The notes under the pieces were generated by a model, which was given only the letters and a program-made list of their open reading frames with translations, searched no databases and was not told where the DNA came from. DNA of 64,000 nt from the NCBI GenBank assembly GCA_963674495.2, contig CAXXLG010000001.1, forward strand, positions 496,001 to 560,000. Direction: 5' to 3'. The position numbers and the translations under genes are program-made. Below, in pieces: positions 8,868 to 17,965 of the stretch. The stretch comes from RGIG3178 sp963674495. Its GTDB lineage: Bacteria > Bacillota > Clostridia > Christensenellales > QAND01. Within the stretch, counting starts at the first letter, position 1. Each line of letters begins with the position of its first letter.

Positions 8868-9549
8868 GGCCGTTGCCCTTTTAAGGGATATCCTACTTGC
8901 AATCGCGCCGGATACATCGCCCTCTGTTCGCAATAGTCGGTTGATTTCGCTATCGCTTTGTATAAATCGTAGCTCAAGTTATAGGTATTTTAATCAAGAG
9001 GAAATAACTCCCCCTTGAAAAAGCCTTTTATGCTAAAAAATAGGCAAGTTGCTAAATCCAGCGTATATACTGAGCGCCAAGCACTCTTGGAGACCATTGA
9101 AATCGCGGTTTGTATGAAAATTAAAAAATGAGGTTACAGCGTATTCTGACGTGCATGTCGTCAAAATACGTTTTTATTATATATGCCCAAAAACAGCTTC
9201 GCACGGTGAATCATACAGGGTGTCTATTTTCTTTAGCTGAGAGGGGATTGGTTGCACGTGTCCCAAGCCATCGCCTTGCGAAGCAACCGGTATACGTCAA
9301 AGGAACCAATTCACACTCATGAATACTGGCATAACCCTATGGAGGCTTCAAAGAGAGCAGTCGTCCCCAATATTTATAATAGGGTAGCGGGCGGGTATAG
9401 ATAACTTCTGAGGAAAAGTCATAAAACAGAAGCAATTGATGCACCATCCGTGAAACTGGTCACCTTTGGGCTTACGGTGATGTTTTATTATCGCGATGCC
9501 GACAAGAAACATGCATAACCGTCATATGATACCCAAGGAGGGGGTGCGC
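8868..9549 (+). other. Non-coding gap with possible structured RNA
   Basis: No convincing gene in 680 bases; short open frames have no codon character or ribosome binding site. Several inverted repeats cluster in the second half: 9247-9255 with 9283-9291, 9334-9340 with 9379-9385, 9405-9410 with 9427-9432, and TCACC/GGTGA at 9460-9480 followed by TGTTTTATTAT. They could be an untranslated leader or a small RNA before the ylmC-like gene. I recognise no known RNA family. Confidence 0.35.
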
Positions 9550-9816
9550 ATGGAGCGGTTTTCGGAACTCAGAAGTAAGGAAGTTGTGAATATCTATGAC
9601 GGCAGATGCCTTGGCTGCGTCGAGGATTTGTGCATCGATACCTGCACAGGACAGATCACGGCCATTATCATTCCGCAATGCGGGCGGTTAACGGCGTTTT
9701 GGCGCAAAGGCGATGAGATATGCATTCCGTGGTTCAAGATCATCAAGATCGGGGACGATGTTATTCTGGTTGAATGGGATGCAACGGCCGGCCATCCCGA
9801 CAAAAAGCGCCGTTAA
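9550..9816 (+). CDS. YlmC/YmxH-type PRC-barrel sporulation protein
   Basis: An 88-aa protein with the PRC-barrel-like layout of the YlmC/YmxH family: it opens with RFSELRSKEVVNIYDGR, followed by a G-x-V-E-D strand pair (LGCVEDLCIDTCTGQITAII) and an I-P-W-F/I-K-I-G-D-D-V-I-L segment. ATG 9550 has a strong AAGGAGGGGG. The family is typical of spore formers and commonly sits beside sigG and nrdR, as here. Its molecular role is unknown. Two or three cysteines are extra to the usual pattern. Family call is good; no function is inferred beyond association with sporulation. Confidence 0.8.
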   Translation: MERFSELRSKEVVNIYDGRCLGCVEDLCIDTCTGQITAIIIPQCGRLTAFWRKGDEICIPWFKIIKIGDDVILVEWDATAGHPDKKRR

Positions 9817-9887
9817 ACGACGGGATGCAAGTTATACCGTATTGTGATATAATAATCTAAACGTAAAATGTAAGCGGAGGTATTGGG

Positions 9888-10337
9888 TTGAAGTGCATCT
9901 ATTGTGATCATACCGAGAGCAAAGTCATCGACTCTAGGCCTACGGATGAAGGTACCGTGATTCGCAGGCGGCGTGAATGCCTTGCCTGCGGCAAACGGTT
10001 TACGACCTATGAAAAAGTTGAACAGATGCCGCTTCTGGTCATTAAAAAGGATGGCAGGCGCGAAAGTTTTGATTTGGATAAAATCCGGACCGGTGTACTC
10101 AAAGCCATAGAAAAGCGTCCCATCAGCATTGAACAAGTGGACAAGATGATCGAAGGCATTGAGCGCACGGTATATAATTCGCTGGATCGGGAAATCAGCA
10201 GCGCCAGCATCGGTGAAATGGTTATGGAAGCATTGCGCGATCTTGATCCGGTTGCCTATGTGCGATTTGCGTCGGTATACAGGCAGTTTACCGATATCGA
10301 CAACTTTCGCAAGGAACTCGAGAAGCTTTTGGAATAA
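9888..10337 (+). CDS. nrdR: Transcriptional repressor NrdR
   Basis: NrdR (149 aa) represses ribonucleotide reductase operons by binding NrdR boxes when dATP/ATP load on its ATP-cone domain signals enough dNTP. The N-terminal zinc ribbon starts CIYCDHTESKVIDSRP and ends CLACGKRFTTYE, giving CxxC...CxxC; the ATP cone begins KKDGRRESFDLDKI. TTG 9888 follows GCGGAGGT and yields the canonical M-K-C start. The stop overlaps a downstream ATG by one base (TAATG), linking it to pgeF. Confidence 0.96.
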   Translation: MKCIYCDHTESKVIDSRPTDEGTVIRRRRECLACGKRFTTYEKVEQMPLLVIKKDGRRESFDLDKIRTGVLKAIEKRPISIEQVDKMIEGIERTVYNSLDREISSASIGEMVMEALRDLDPVAYVRFASVYRQFTDIDNFRKELEKLLE

Positions 10338-10348
10338 TGAGGGATCAC

Positions 10349-11237
10349 ATGGTAAAGGAAACGATTAAAAATCCCCGGTCACGGTTTGCGCAATACATGT
10401 TGGGTACCGTCGCGGGGCTTTGTTATGCACAGAAGGATGGCGTCGGGTTTTGGCAGTCGCCCATCCTTTTAAAAACCGGCCTTGTGCGCCATGGTTTCAC
10501 CACGCGCGAAGGTGGCGTAAGCCGTGGCGTCTATGCCAGCATGAACTTGTCCGTTACGCGTACCCATAGCATAGAAGAAACAAAACTCAACTATGCGTTG
10601 GCAACGGGGGGCACTTGGCATAGACCTGTCCGAAACCGTTCTGGTGGACGGTGTGCACGGCGTTATCATCAAACATGTTACGGATGAAAACCGTGGTGAT
10701 GGTTTAATCAACGCCTACGACGAAGACGATGACAATTTCGACGGCATGGTAACGGATGCTCCCGGCGTCGCGCTTATCACCATCCATGCGGACTGCACGC
10801 CGCTGTTCGTGGTGGATGCCAAACACAGCGCCATCGGGCTTTGCCACGCGGGTTGGCGTGGTACGGTGGATGGCATGGGCATCGGCATGGTGCAGGCGAT
10901 GAGAGATACGTTTTCATCGGCGCCAGAAGATCTGCTTTGCGTGATCGGGCCGCACATCGGTGCGTGTTGTTTTGAGGTGCACGACGATGTTGCACAGCGT
11001 TTTGAATTGGCTTTTCCAGGATTTGGTGGTGTCAAGCCCGCCATACAGGCCGGGAAATCCTTTGTGGATCTAACGTTGGCTATGTCCTATCAGTTGTTTG
11101 AAACCGGCGTGCCATGTGGGCAGGTGAACATTGCGCACCTGTGCACATGTTGCAACGAAACCATGTTTCATTCCTATCGACGCGACGGCAGTAAGGGCGG
11201 CGCTATGGCATCGTTTCTCCAGCTACTGCACGCATAA
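10349..11237 (+). CDS. pgeF: Purine nucleoside phosphorylase/laccase-domain protein (YfiH/PgeF), frameshifted
   Basis: A YfiH/PgeF multicopper-oxidase-like protein; family members act as purine nucleoside phosphorylase/deaminases or correct MurC mis-incorporation. The first part reads TGLVRHGFTTREGGVSRG up to about 10605, and the rest continues in the +1 frame with LGIDLSETVLVDGVHGVII, the HADCTPLFVVD and LCHAGWRGTVDGM active-site blocks, and IGPHIGACCFEV. Removing one G from the six-G run at 10606-10611 restores one continuous frame, so this is either a sequencing/assembly indel or a recent frameshift. Metal ligands (HAD-C, CHAGW) are intact. ATG 10349 has a GAGG five bases upstream; ATG 10337 overlapping the nrdR stop is an alternative. 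Confidence 0.85.
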
Positions 11238-11294
11238 CACCCACAATAAACCCGTGCGAAATGGGTATACTCTCTTTGAGAGGATGCGATACCC

Positions 11295-11933
11295 ATGATG
11301 CTTGCCGTAAACCTGATGTTGTGCCTGTTCATCCTGTGCATATTCGGTGTATTGGACAAGCCGTTGCAATACTTGTCTCTGCGTCCGTCTGTGGGGTCAT
11401 TATTATGTTTGGTAACCGCCGGTTTGTTGCTATTGGAGGATGTTCAATTGACCAATGCGCTTTTGGCAAATCCGGGCGGGTTTTTTATGCCGGTCGTGGG
11501 CGCTGTGGCGTTATGTGCCAACGAGCGGCCGGGCACGCGAAAATATCTCGTCTCGATGGCCGTTCTTATCGGCGTTGGAGCGTGGATGTTTAACCAGATC
11601 ACATACAGGGCGCTTGAAGCTGTACAGGAATATATCGATATTCTTCAGGGCGCATTTTGTCTGTTGTTTGCCTGCTTGATGGACAACAGGATTAAACCGG
11701 TTCTTATGATGTCCATCATCGGCTTTCACCTGTGCGATGTGATGGGCTATGTTGTTACCATTACCGGTGGACAAACGGCGTACATGGTATTGGGCGACGG
11801 GATTAAGTCCGTGGTCATGTTGGGCCTTGTAACCGGTTCGGTGTCGGTGTGTCGTTTTCGCGTATACATAAAGCGCCTATGGCACAAGCGTGTCAAACAA
11901 TCCCAAACAAAGGCACAGCCCAATTCGATATAG
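11295..11933 (+). CDS. Unrecognised polytopic membrane protein
   Basis: A 212-aa protein with about six hydrophobic segments and a basic C-terminal tail (roughly residues 185-212, ending KQSQTKAQPNSI). Segments begin at the N-terminus (MLAVNLMLCLFILCIFGVL) and continue to about residue 180; a conserved-looking polar stretch ANERPGTRKY lies between the second and third. I do not recognise the family. It starts 57 bases after pgeF; a weak GAGAGG lies upstream of ATG 11295. Hydrophobicity pattern and uninterrupted frame support a real gene; no function is assigned. Confidence 0.6.
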   Translation: MMLAVNLMLCLFILCIFGVLDKPLQYLSLRPSVGSLLCLVTAGLLLLEDVQLTNALLANPGGFFMPVVGAVALCANERPGTRKYLVSMAVLIGVGAWMFNQITYRALEAVQEYIDILQGAFCLLFACLMDNRIKPVLMMSIIGFHLCDVMGYVVTITGGQTAYMVLGDGIKSVVMLGLVTGSVSVCRFRVYIKRLWHKRVKQSQTKAQPNSI

Positions 11934-12032
11934 TGGAAAATGATTTCAATGGCCCGTGTTGTTTGCGGACTTTTTTATTCGCGTAAAGCATGGTATAATG
12001 ATTCCATTCAATGGAAGCGTGGTGGGGTACAC

Positions 12033-13337
12033 GTGAAAAAACACCGAATCAACAGCGTGGAACCCGGCAGCATCGCGCAAGAACTGGGCATCGAAACGGG
12101 GGACTGTCTTGTATCAGTGGATGGGCTCGCTGTTTTGGATGTACTGGATTACCGATTTCGTACTTCGGCGCAGCATGTGCAGGCGCAGTTCATGTCCCAA
12201 AGTGGCCAAACGCTGACGGCGGACATCGAGAAGGAAGCCGGAGAAGATCTGGGCCTTGATTTTGAAACGCCGTTGATGGATCAAAAACGGCGCTGTATGA
12301 ACCGTTGTGTGTTCTGCTTTGTGGATCAACTGCCGCAAAACGTTCGATCAACGCTGCGGTTCAAGGACGACGACTACCGTTTATCCTTTCTACAGGGTAA
12401 TTTTGTAACGCTGACAAACGTCAAACAGGACGAATTGAAGCGCATCGTTGATCAACGCATATCACCGATTAACATCAGCGTACATACAACCGATGGAGAA
12501 CTTCGTGCCCGCATGCTGCAAAACAAAAGGGCGGCGTTGATCAAAGAACAGCTTGAAACGCTTGTGGCGGGGGACATTTCGTTTTATGCGCAGATTGTGG
12601 TATGCCCCGGACTGAACGACGGGGAAGCATTGACAAAGACACTTGAAGATCTATCCAAATATCGCCCCAACGCAAAGGGCGTGGCGGTCGTACCGGTCGG
12701 GTTAACGAAATACCGCGACGGATTGTCCGAACTTCATCCGGTTTTAAAAACGGATGCGGCGGATGTGATAGAGCGCGTGAACACCTTTATGCAGTCGCAA
12801 CAAAGCGGTTTCGTCTATTTGGCGGACGAGTTCTATCTGAAGGCAGACAGGATGTTGCCCGAAGCGAAGTGGTACGGAGATTTTGCGCAGATCGAGGACG
12901 GCGTGGGCATGCTGCGCCATTTGATAGATGGATTTGAAGCTGCGCTTGCTGAAACGGCGACGCACAAATCACAGACACCACGTTCATTGTCCATTGCAAC
13001 GGGGGAAGCGGCCAGTCCGTTTATCCTTGAATTGTGCCAAAAGGCACAGCAAAAGACCGGGATACCGGTACATGTCCATTCTGTTAAAAACACTTATTTT
13101 GGCGGAGGCGTTACCGTTACCGGATTGCTGACCGGGCGCTGTCTTGTGCAAGGCCTTTCGGGCAAGCCGCTGGGCGACAGGCTGCTGTTGTCATCGTGCA
13201 TGACAAAGGCGGATGAAACGCTATTCTTGGATGATATGACAGTGAAAGAATTGTCGCAAGCGCTCAAAACAGAGATTCAGCTCGTCAATAACGACGGCGC
13301 ATCGCTGCTCAAGGCGCTCCGTATGGAAAGGGAATAA
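12033..13337 (+). CDS. PDZ/radical-SAM/DUF512 iron-sulfur protein
   Basis: A 434-aa protein of the DUF512 family widespread in Clostridia. The N-terminal ~75 residues form a PDZ-like domain (NSVEPGSIAQELGIETGD). A radical-SAM type cluster motif follows in CMNRCVFCFVDQLP (CxxxCxxC), then VSVHTTDGELRARM-type barrel strands, and a C-terminal DUF512 domain with LADEFYLKADRMLPE and YFGGGVTVTGLLTG. Function is unproven; it is often next to der. GTG 12033 with GGTGGGG upstream is preferred. A TGGTATAAT at 11991-11999 is a possible extended -10 for this gene. It abuts der by one base. Confidence 0.88.
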   Translation: MKKHRINSVEPGSIAQELGIETGDCLVSVDGLAVLDVLDYRFRTSAQHVQAQFMSQSGQTLTADIEKEAGEDLGLDFETPLMDQKRRCMNRCVFCFVDQLPQNVRSTLRFKDDDYRLSFLQGNFVTLTNVKQDELKRIVDQRISPINISVHTTDGELRARMLQNKRAALIKEQLETLVAGDISFYAQIVVCPGLNDGEALTKTLEDLSKYRPNAKGVAVVPVGLTKYRDGLSELHPVLKTDAADVIERVNTFMQSQQSGFVYLADEFYLKADRMLPEAKWYGDFAQIEDGVGMLRHLIDGFEAALAETATHKSQTPRSLSIATGEAASPFILELCQKAQQKTGIPVHVHSVKNTYFGGGVTVTGLLTGRCLVQGLSGKPLGDRLLLSSCMTKADETLFLDDMTVKELSQALKTEIQLVNNDGASLLKALRMERE

Positions 13338-13338
13338 T

Positions 13339-14658
13339 ATGGCAAAACCGCTTGTTGCGATCGTAGGCCGCCCAAATGTTGGGAAATCGACATTATTTAA
13401 CCGTATAGTTGGCAAAAGAGTCGCCATTGTACAAGATGAACCCGGCGTGACGCGAGATCGTATTTACTGCGACGTATTTTGGGATGGCTATGCGTTTACA
13501 ATAGTGGATACCGGCGGCATCGACCCAAACGATGATAGCCAAATGTTTTTGCGCATGCGTGAACAGGCAAGCATAGCCATCGATCTTGCGGCGGTTGTTG
13601 TTTTGATGATAGACGGGAAAACGGGAACGACGCCCGACGACATCGATGTGGCCGACATGCTGCGCAAAGCAAAAAAAACCGTAGTATTGGTCGTCAACAA
13701 GATGGATAACCCGGGCAAACACGACGATGCCTATCAGTTCTATGAGCTTGGCATCGGTGAGCCCATGCCGATATCCGCTACATTGGGGCTTGGCATCGGT
13801 GAGGTGCTCGACGCCATAACGGAACACCTTCCGAAGCAGTCGGAGCAGTTGGATCAGGAAGAGGGGCTCAAGATCGCGGTGGTGGGCAAGCCCAATGTTG
13901 GCAAGAGCTCACTCGTCAACCGTTTGTTGGGGCAGAACCGCGTGATTGTTGAGAACATCCCCGGTACTACGCGCGACGCGATCGATACGCCCTTTGAGAG
14001 GGATGGGCAAAGATACATCATCATAGACACGGCTGGCCTTCGCAGAAAGCGCAGTATCGAGCAGGATACGGTGGAGCGCTACGGCGTGATTCGCGCGCTA
14101 GATGCCGCACGACGAGCAGACGTTGTTTTAATTGTGGTGGACGCGAGCATGGGCATGACCGGACAGGATGTGAAGATCGCTGGCTATGCGGATCAAGAGG
14201 GCAAGGCATGTATCATCATCGTGAATAAATGGGATCTCGTTGAAAAGGACGCGTATACGATGGACGCGTTCAAAAAGGACATACGCAACGATCTATTGTT
14301 TATGAGCTATGCGCCCTTACTGTTCATCTCGGCGCTGACCGGACAACGCGTGGATCGGATTTTTGAATTGATCCACAGCGTACACGAACAGAGTATACGC
14401 CGCATAAATACCGGTCTTTTGAACGAAGTGATCACGCGCATTGTCGCCGCGTTGGAACCGCCTACGGAGCATGGGCGTAGGTTGAAGATTTTCTATGCTA
14501 CGCAGGTGAGTATTGCGCCGCCAACATTCGTATTATTTGTTAACGAACCGCCGCTGTTGCATTTTTCGTACCAGCGCTATCTGGAAAACCAGTTGCGTCT
14601 GGCGTTTGGATTTGAAGGGACGCCGATCCGTTTGATCGCGCGCCGCAGAAAGGAGTAA
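13339..14658 (+). CDS. der: Ribosome biogenesis GTPase Der (EngA)
   Basis: A tandem-GTPase protein (439 aa) needed for 50S subunit maturation. Both G domains are complete: GRPNVGKSTLFN, DTGGID and NKMD in the first; GKPNVGKSSLVN, DTAGLRRK and NKWD in the second; the KH-like C-terminal domain ends with FEGTPIRLIARRRKE. The single base between its ATG and the previous stop and the adjacency to plsY mark an operon. The der-plsY-spoIVA order matches Bacillus. Confidence 0.98.
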   Translation: MAKPLVAIVGRPNVGKSTLFNRIVGKRVAIVQDEPGVTRDRIYCDVFWDGYAFTIVDTGGIDPNDDSQMFLRMREQASIAIDLAAVVVLMIDGKTGTTPDDIDVADMLRKAKKTVVLVVNKMDNPGKHDDAYQFYELGIGEPMPISATLGLGIGEVLDAITEHLPKQSEQLDQEEGLKIAVVGKPNVGKSSLVNRLLGQNRVIVENIPGTTRDAIDTPFERDGQRYIIIDTAGLRRKRSIEQDTVERYGVIRALDAARRADVVLIVVDASMGMTGQDVKIAGYADQEGKACIIIVNKWDLVEKDAYTMDAFKKDIRNDLLFMSYAPLLFISALTGQRVDRIFELIHSVHEQSIRRINTGLLNEVITRIVAALEPPTEHGRRLKIFYATQVSIAPPTFVLFVNEPPLLHFSYQRYLENQLRLAFGFEGTPIRLIARRRKE

Positions 14659-14660
14659 GT

Positions 14661-15248
14661 ATGATGAATTATGTGTGGGTGGTTCTGATAGGATACCTAT
14701 TGGGCAGCTTCCCCTCCGCCGTGGTATTTTCTAAACTGCTGAAAAACGATGATATACGCAAGTACGGCAGCGGAAATCCAGGCACATCCAACACAGTACG
14801 CACCTATGGCATAAAAATGGGTATACTGGTTTTGGTGTGCGACGTGAGCAAGGGATTGCTTGCGGCGTTGATCGGGAACATAATCCTCGGCTTACCCGGT
14901 ATGTATCTGGGTGGATTGATGGCGGTTGTAGGGCACAATTGGCCTATCGCGCTGAATTTCAAGGGCGGCAAGGGGGTTGCTACCAGCTTTGGCATGATGC
15001 TGGCCGTGATGCCTTTATGGTCGATGCTGGCAGTGGTGGTGTTTCTGGTGGTTGCGCTGATATTCAGGTATGCGTCGCTCAGTTCGCTGGTAGCCTCGTT
15101 GTTCACATGGGTGGTTACGCTGCTGCACTATGCGGGAAACACGACGTTGTTTGTCGCGGTAACGATTTTGACCGTGATGATCATCTGGCGACACCGGTCT
15201 AATATCGACAGGTTGTTCAAAGGTACGGAAAGCAAAATCAACTTGTAA
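14661..15248 (+). CDS. plsY: Acyl-phosphate:glycerol-3-phosphate acyltransferase PlsY
   Basis: The membrane acyltransferase that makes lysophosphatidic acid from acyl-phosphate, 195 aa. The three PlsY signature loops are visible: GSFPSAVVFSKL, the glycine-rich YGSGNPGTSNTVRTYG, and GHNWPIALNFKGGKGVATSFG. Five to six membrane segments fit the family. RBS AAAGGAG precedes two adjacent ATGs (14661, 14664); either is possible. Co-transcribed with der. Confidence 0.96.
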   Translation: MMNYVWVVLIGYLLGSFPSAVVFSKLLKNDDIRKYGSGNPGTSNTVRTYGIKMGILVLVCDVSKGLLAALIGNIILGLPGMYLGGLMAVVGHNWPIALNFKGGKGVATSFGMMLAVMPLWSMLAVVVFLVVALIFRYASLSSLVASLFTWVVTLLHYAGNTTLFVAVTILTVMIIWRHRSNIDRLFKGTESKINL

Positions 15249-15365
15249 GTCTCCTGTTTTCCGCAGGAAATACAGCTAAACAGTGGTCGGCCATTAAGCT
15301 GTGTCGCATAAGACCGGTTGTACCACGGTTTTATTTGAGCACGCATTTTCAAAGCCCGCCATAGC

Positions 15366-15394
15366 GCATATCAGGCATTGTATGTGCATACATT
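15366..15394 (+). promoter_or_regulatory. Sigma-E promoter of spoIVA
   Basis: GCATATC (15366-15372) and CATACATT (15387-15394) separated by 14 bases fit the sigma-E consensus kmATAtt-N14-CATACAnT; the -10 is a perfect match. The predicted transcript would begin near 15401, just before the GGAGGAG site of spoIVA, a gene known to be sigma-E dependent. Confidence 0.75.
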
Positions 15395-15422
15395 TTACAA
15401 GCACATACAAGGAGGAGATCCG

Positions 15423-16901
15423 ATGCCTGATTTTAACGTATATAAAGATATCTCCGAGCGTACGGGAGGAGAGATCTATATCGGCGTTGTCGGCCCGGTT
15501 CGGACAGGCAAGAGTACGTTCATCAAACGGTTGATAGATCTGATGGTGTTGCCCGCGGTGGAAAATCCCTTTAAGCGCGAGCGCATCAACGATGAACTGC
15601 CCCAAAGCGGTGCCGGCCGGGCAATCATGACAACGCAACCCAACTTTGTTCCTACCGAAGCCATTGAGCTGGATTTACAGGATGGTGGCAGGGTTAAGCT
15701 ACGGCTGGTGGATTGTGTTGGCTATCTGGTAGAAGGCGCAACTGGCCAGATGGATGAGTCCGGACCCAGGATGGTGCGTACGCCGTGGTATGATTACGAC
15801 ATCCCCTTTGCACAGGCAGCGGAGATCGGTACCCAGCGTGTGATACGCGAACACAGCACCATCGGCATCGTTGTGACAACGGATGGCACCATCACGGAAA
15901 TTCCGCGTACATCCTACGTCAAGAGCGAAGAACGGGTCATCGAGGAGCTTCAATCGCTGGGCAAACCCTTCGTGGTGTTGCTCAACAGCCGAACACCCGA
16001 GGATGAGGACGCAAAGGCGTTGCGGGATGCCATGGAACGCAAATATGGCGTTCCGGTGTTGCTGGTGGATGTTCTGCATATGGAATTGTCAGACATGGAG
16101 CGCATGTTGTCCGAGGTTCTCTATGAATTCCCCATCAGGGAAGTGAAGCTGCAAACTCCGGATTGGGTACTGGCGTTGTCCGACGACCACTGGCTGATTA
16201 CAAGCCTGTTTGAGTTGTTGCGTGAAGCGACGCAGAACATCACTCGATTGAAGGACTATGCCGCGCTTGAAAGCGCGATGCAGGGCTGTGAATATCTGCA
16301 ACCGCCGCACATCGATCAGGTGTTGCTGGGGCAGGGTGTTGTGGTAATTGCGGCGGAACCGCAAAAGGATCTGTTCTATCGGATTTTAGGCGACGAATGC
16401 GGGTATCCGATTGAAGGAGATTTCCATCTGGTGTCCATACTTAAGGAGTTGGTGGCCGCCAAACGCAAATACGACAAGCTCGAAAAGGCCCTGCAAAACG
16501 TCCAACTCGCTGGCTATGGCGTGGTGCAGCCATCCATGGATGAGATGAACCTTGAGGAACCCGAGATCGTGCGGCAGGGAAACCGGTACGGCGTACGTCT
16601 CAAGGCAAGTGCGCCCAGCCTGCACATCATGCGGGTGGACATAGAGACCGAGGTGTCGCCCATCGTAGGGTCGGAGAAGCAGAGCGAAGAGCTTTTGCAG
16701 TATTTGCTCAGTGAATTTGAAAGCGATCCCAAGATGATCTGGAAAACCAACATTTTTGGCAAATCGCTGCACGAATTGGTCAAGGAAGGACTTTCCAACA
16801 AATTGACGCGCATGCCGGAGGAAATGCAGCATAAAATGCAGATAACGTTGCAGCGTGTCATCAACGAAGGTCGTAACAATCTAATATGCATATTGTTCTG
16901 A
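15423..16901 (+). CDS. spoIVA: Stage IV sporulation protein A (SpoIVA)
   Basis: SpoIVA is the ATPase that polymerises on the outer forespore membrane to form the base of the spore coat and guides cortex assembly. At 492 aa it equals the Bacillus protein in length. The start PDFNVYKDISERTGGEIYIG, the Walker A GPVRTGKSTFIKR and the C-terminal end EGRNNLICILF are highly characteristic. ATG 15423 follows AAGGAGGAG. Expression from the sigma-E promoter at 15366-15394 fits mother-cell synthesis. An intrinsic terminator closes the unit. Confidence 0.98.
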   Translation: MPDFNVYKDISERTGGEIYIGVVGPVRTGKSTFIKRLIDLMVLPAVENPFKRERINDELPQSGAGRAIMTTQPNFVPTEAIELDLQDGGRVKLRLVDCVGYLVEGATGQMDESGPRMVRTPWYDYDIPFAQAAEIGTQRVIREHSTIGIVVTTDGTITEIPRTSYVKSEERVIEELQSLGKPFVVLLNSRTPEDEDAKALRDAMERKYGVPVLLVDVLHMELSDMERMLSEVLYEFPIREVKLQTPDWVLALSDDHWLITSLFELLREATQNITRLKDYAALESAMQGCEYLQPPHIDQVLLGQGVVVIAAEPQKDLFYRILGDECGYPIEGDFHLVSILKELVAAKRKYDKLEKALQNVQLAGYGVVQPSMDEMNLEEPEIVRQGNRYGVRLKASAPSLHIMRVDIETEVSPIVGSEKQSEELLQYLLSEFESDPKMIWKTNIFGKSLHELVKEGLSNKLTRMPEEMQHKMQITLQRVINEGRNNLICILF

Positions 16902-16937
16902 TAAAGCCGTATTAGATATATCGAGTGGTATAACGTT

Positions 16938-16966
16938 AAAGAGGCGGGTTGATCCTGCCTCTTTTT
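16938..16966 (+). terminator. Intrinsic terminator after spoIVA
   Basis: AAAGAGGCGGG pairs with the CCTGCCTCTTT that follows, with a short loop and a run of T residues, 36 bases past the spoIVA stop. Confidence 0.85.
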
Positions 16967-17040
16967 ACTGAAAAGTAGACAAAAGCATGTTTTATAGGTA
17001 CAATCTGTTTGCCAAAGGCTTTTCTAAATATTTGGAAGCA

Positions 17041-17901
17041 ATGAATACAATCAGGGAAGGTATGGTGGTTTGCGTGTTTGATTTGGTGGCACGCCTTTTG
17101 ATGTTGGTCAACAGTACGGACAAGCGTACGCCGGAATACCATATCGCGTATAATTTGCTACAATGTTTACAGGAGATTCCACATTTACGCATCGAAGAAG
17201 CGGCCAAACGTTGTTTGACGTCGCCCGCTACGCTCAGTCGCTTTTGTACGCGGTTGGGCTATTCCAACTATACCGTATTCCGAAAGTCCGTAAAACAGGA
17301 AATGCAGGCGATAGAGGAGGACAGCCAGAAACAGAGCGATATATGGGATTATCCCCTGCCAGTGTTAATGCCAAGTGTGCTAGACAGCACGATATTGACG
17401 CTACGAGCGCTCCGTTCATCCCTTGATATCAACCAGATTCGCAAGGCGGCTTCCGACCTTTATCATGCCAAGGACTGTATCATCATGGGACCTGATGCGG
17501 TTCAGCCGGCTGTTTTGGATTTTCAAATGAAGATGTTTTTCTCCGGCTGTATCATCACATATCAAAAGGGAATCGACCAGACCAAAGAGGACATAAGTCC
17601 GTTGCCGGAAGATACGCTGCTGATTTACCTTTTCCCGATCCGGCGTCTTTTGAGCAGCAACATCAACCTTGTCAAGCAGACAGGCTCGCTGCTTAAAACG
17701 CGGTGTAAAAAGATTTTCATCACCAACACGCCAGAACTGAAGGTTTACCAGCCCAACGCCTCCTGTATCCTGTTGCCCAGCATGCCGGATCAGTTCAATG
17801 CACACACCAATAGCATCCTGGCGCTGCAATGCGCGCTTGAAATGATGTATATGACCTATCATCAAATGCTTCAGGGAAAGACAAGCCCTGAATACATATA
17901 A
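17041..17901 (+). CDS. RpiR/MurR-type helix-turn-helix regulator
   Basis: A 286-aa transcription regulator with an N-terminal RpiR-type HTH (HLRIEEAAKRCLTSPATLSR followed by FCTRLGYSNYTVFRKSV) and a diverged SIS-like sugar-phosphate domain from about residue 115. The SIS part lacks the usual G-x-G-x-S pattern (it reads KDCIIMGPDAVQPAVLDFQ), so the effector is unclear. Start is uncertain: ATG 17041 has a GGAAG upstream, with in-frame alternatives at 16987 and 17062. It lies between spoIVA and an aldo/keto reductase and may regulate the latter; that is inference only. Confidence 0.75.
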   Translation: MNTIREGMVVCVFDLVARLLMLVNSTDKRTPEYHIAYNLLQCLQEIPHLRIEEAAKRCLTSPATLSRFCTRLGYSNYTVFRKSVKQEMQAIEEDSQKQSDIWDYPLPVLMPSVLDSTILTLRALRSSLDINQIRKAASDLYHAKDCIIMGPDAVQPAVLDFQMKMFFSGCIITYQKGIDQTKEDISPLPEDTLLIYLFPIRRLLSSNINLVKQTGSLLKTRCKKIFITNTPELKVYQPNASCILLPSMPDQFNAHTNSILALQCALEMMYMTYHQMLQGKTSPEYI

Positions 17902-17965
17902 TCCCAAAACCAAAGGAGCTTGCTCCTTGGATATAAATTATAATTTTATCTTGGAGGAATGATGT

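Noticed and set aside
9236..9260. CTGAGAGGGG resembling the TPP riboswitch core
   Set aside because: The second conserved strand (ACCTGAT...GTAATGCCAGCG-type) is missing and no thiamin gene follows.
9405..9432. GAGGAAAAGTC and ACAGAA resembling RNase P RNA conserved segments
   Set aside because: In RNase P RNA these lie about 250 bases apart within a large conserved fold; here they are 15 bases apart and no other conserved region is present.
9523..9531. CATATGATA as a sigma-K -10 element before the ylmC-like gene
   Set aside because: It lies four bases before the ribosome binding site, so a transcript from it could not include that site.
17909..17931. CCAAAGGAGC/GCTCCTTGG hairpin after the RpiR-type gene
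   Set aside because: No T-run follows, so it is not a convincing intrinsic terminator.
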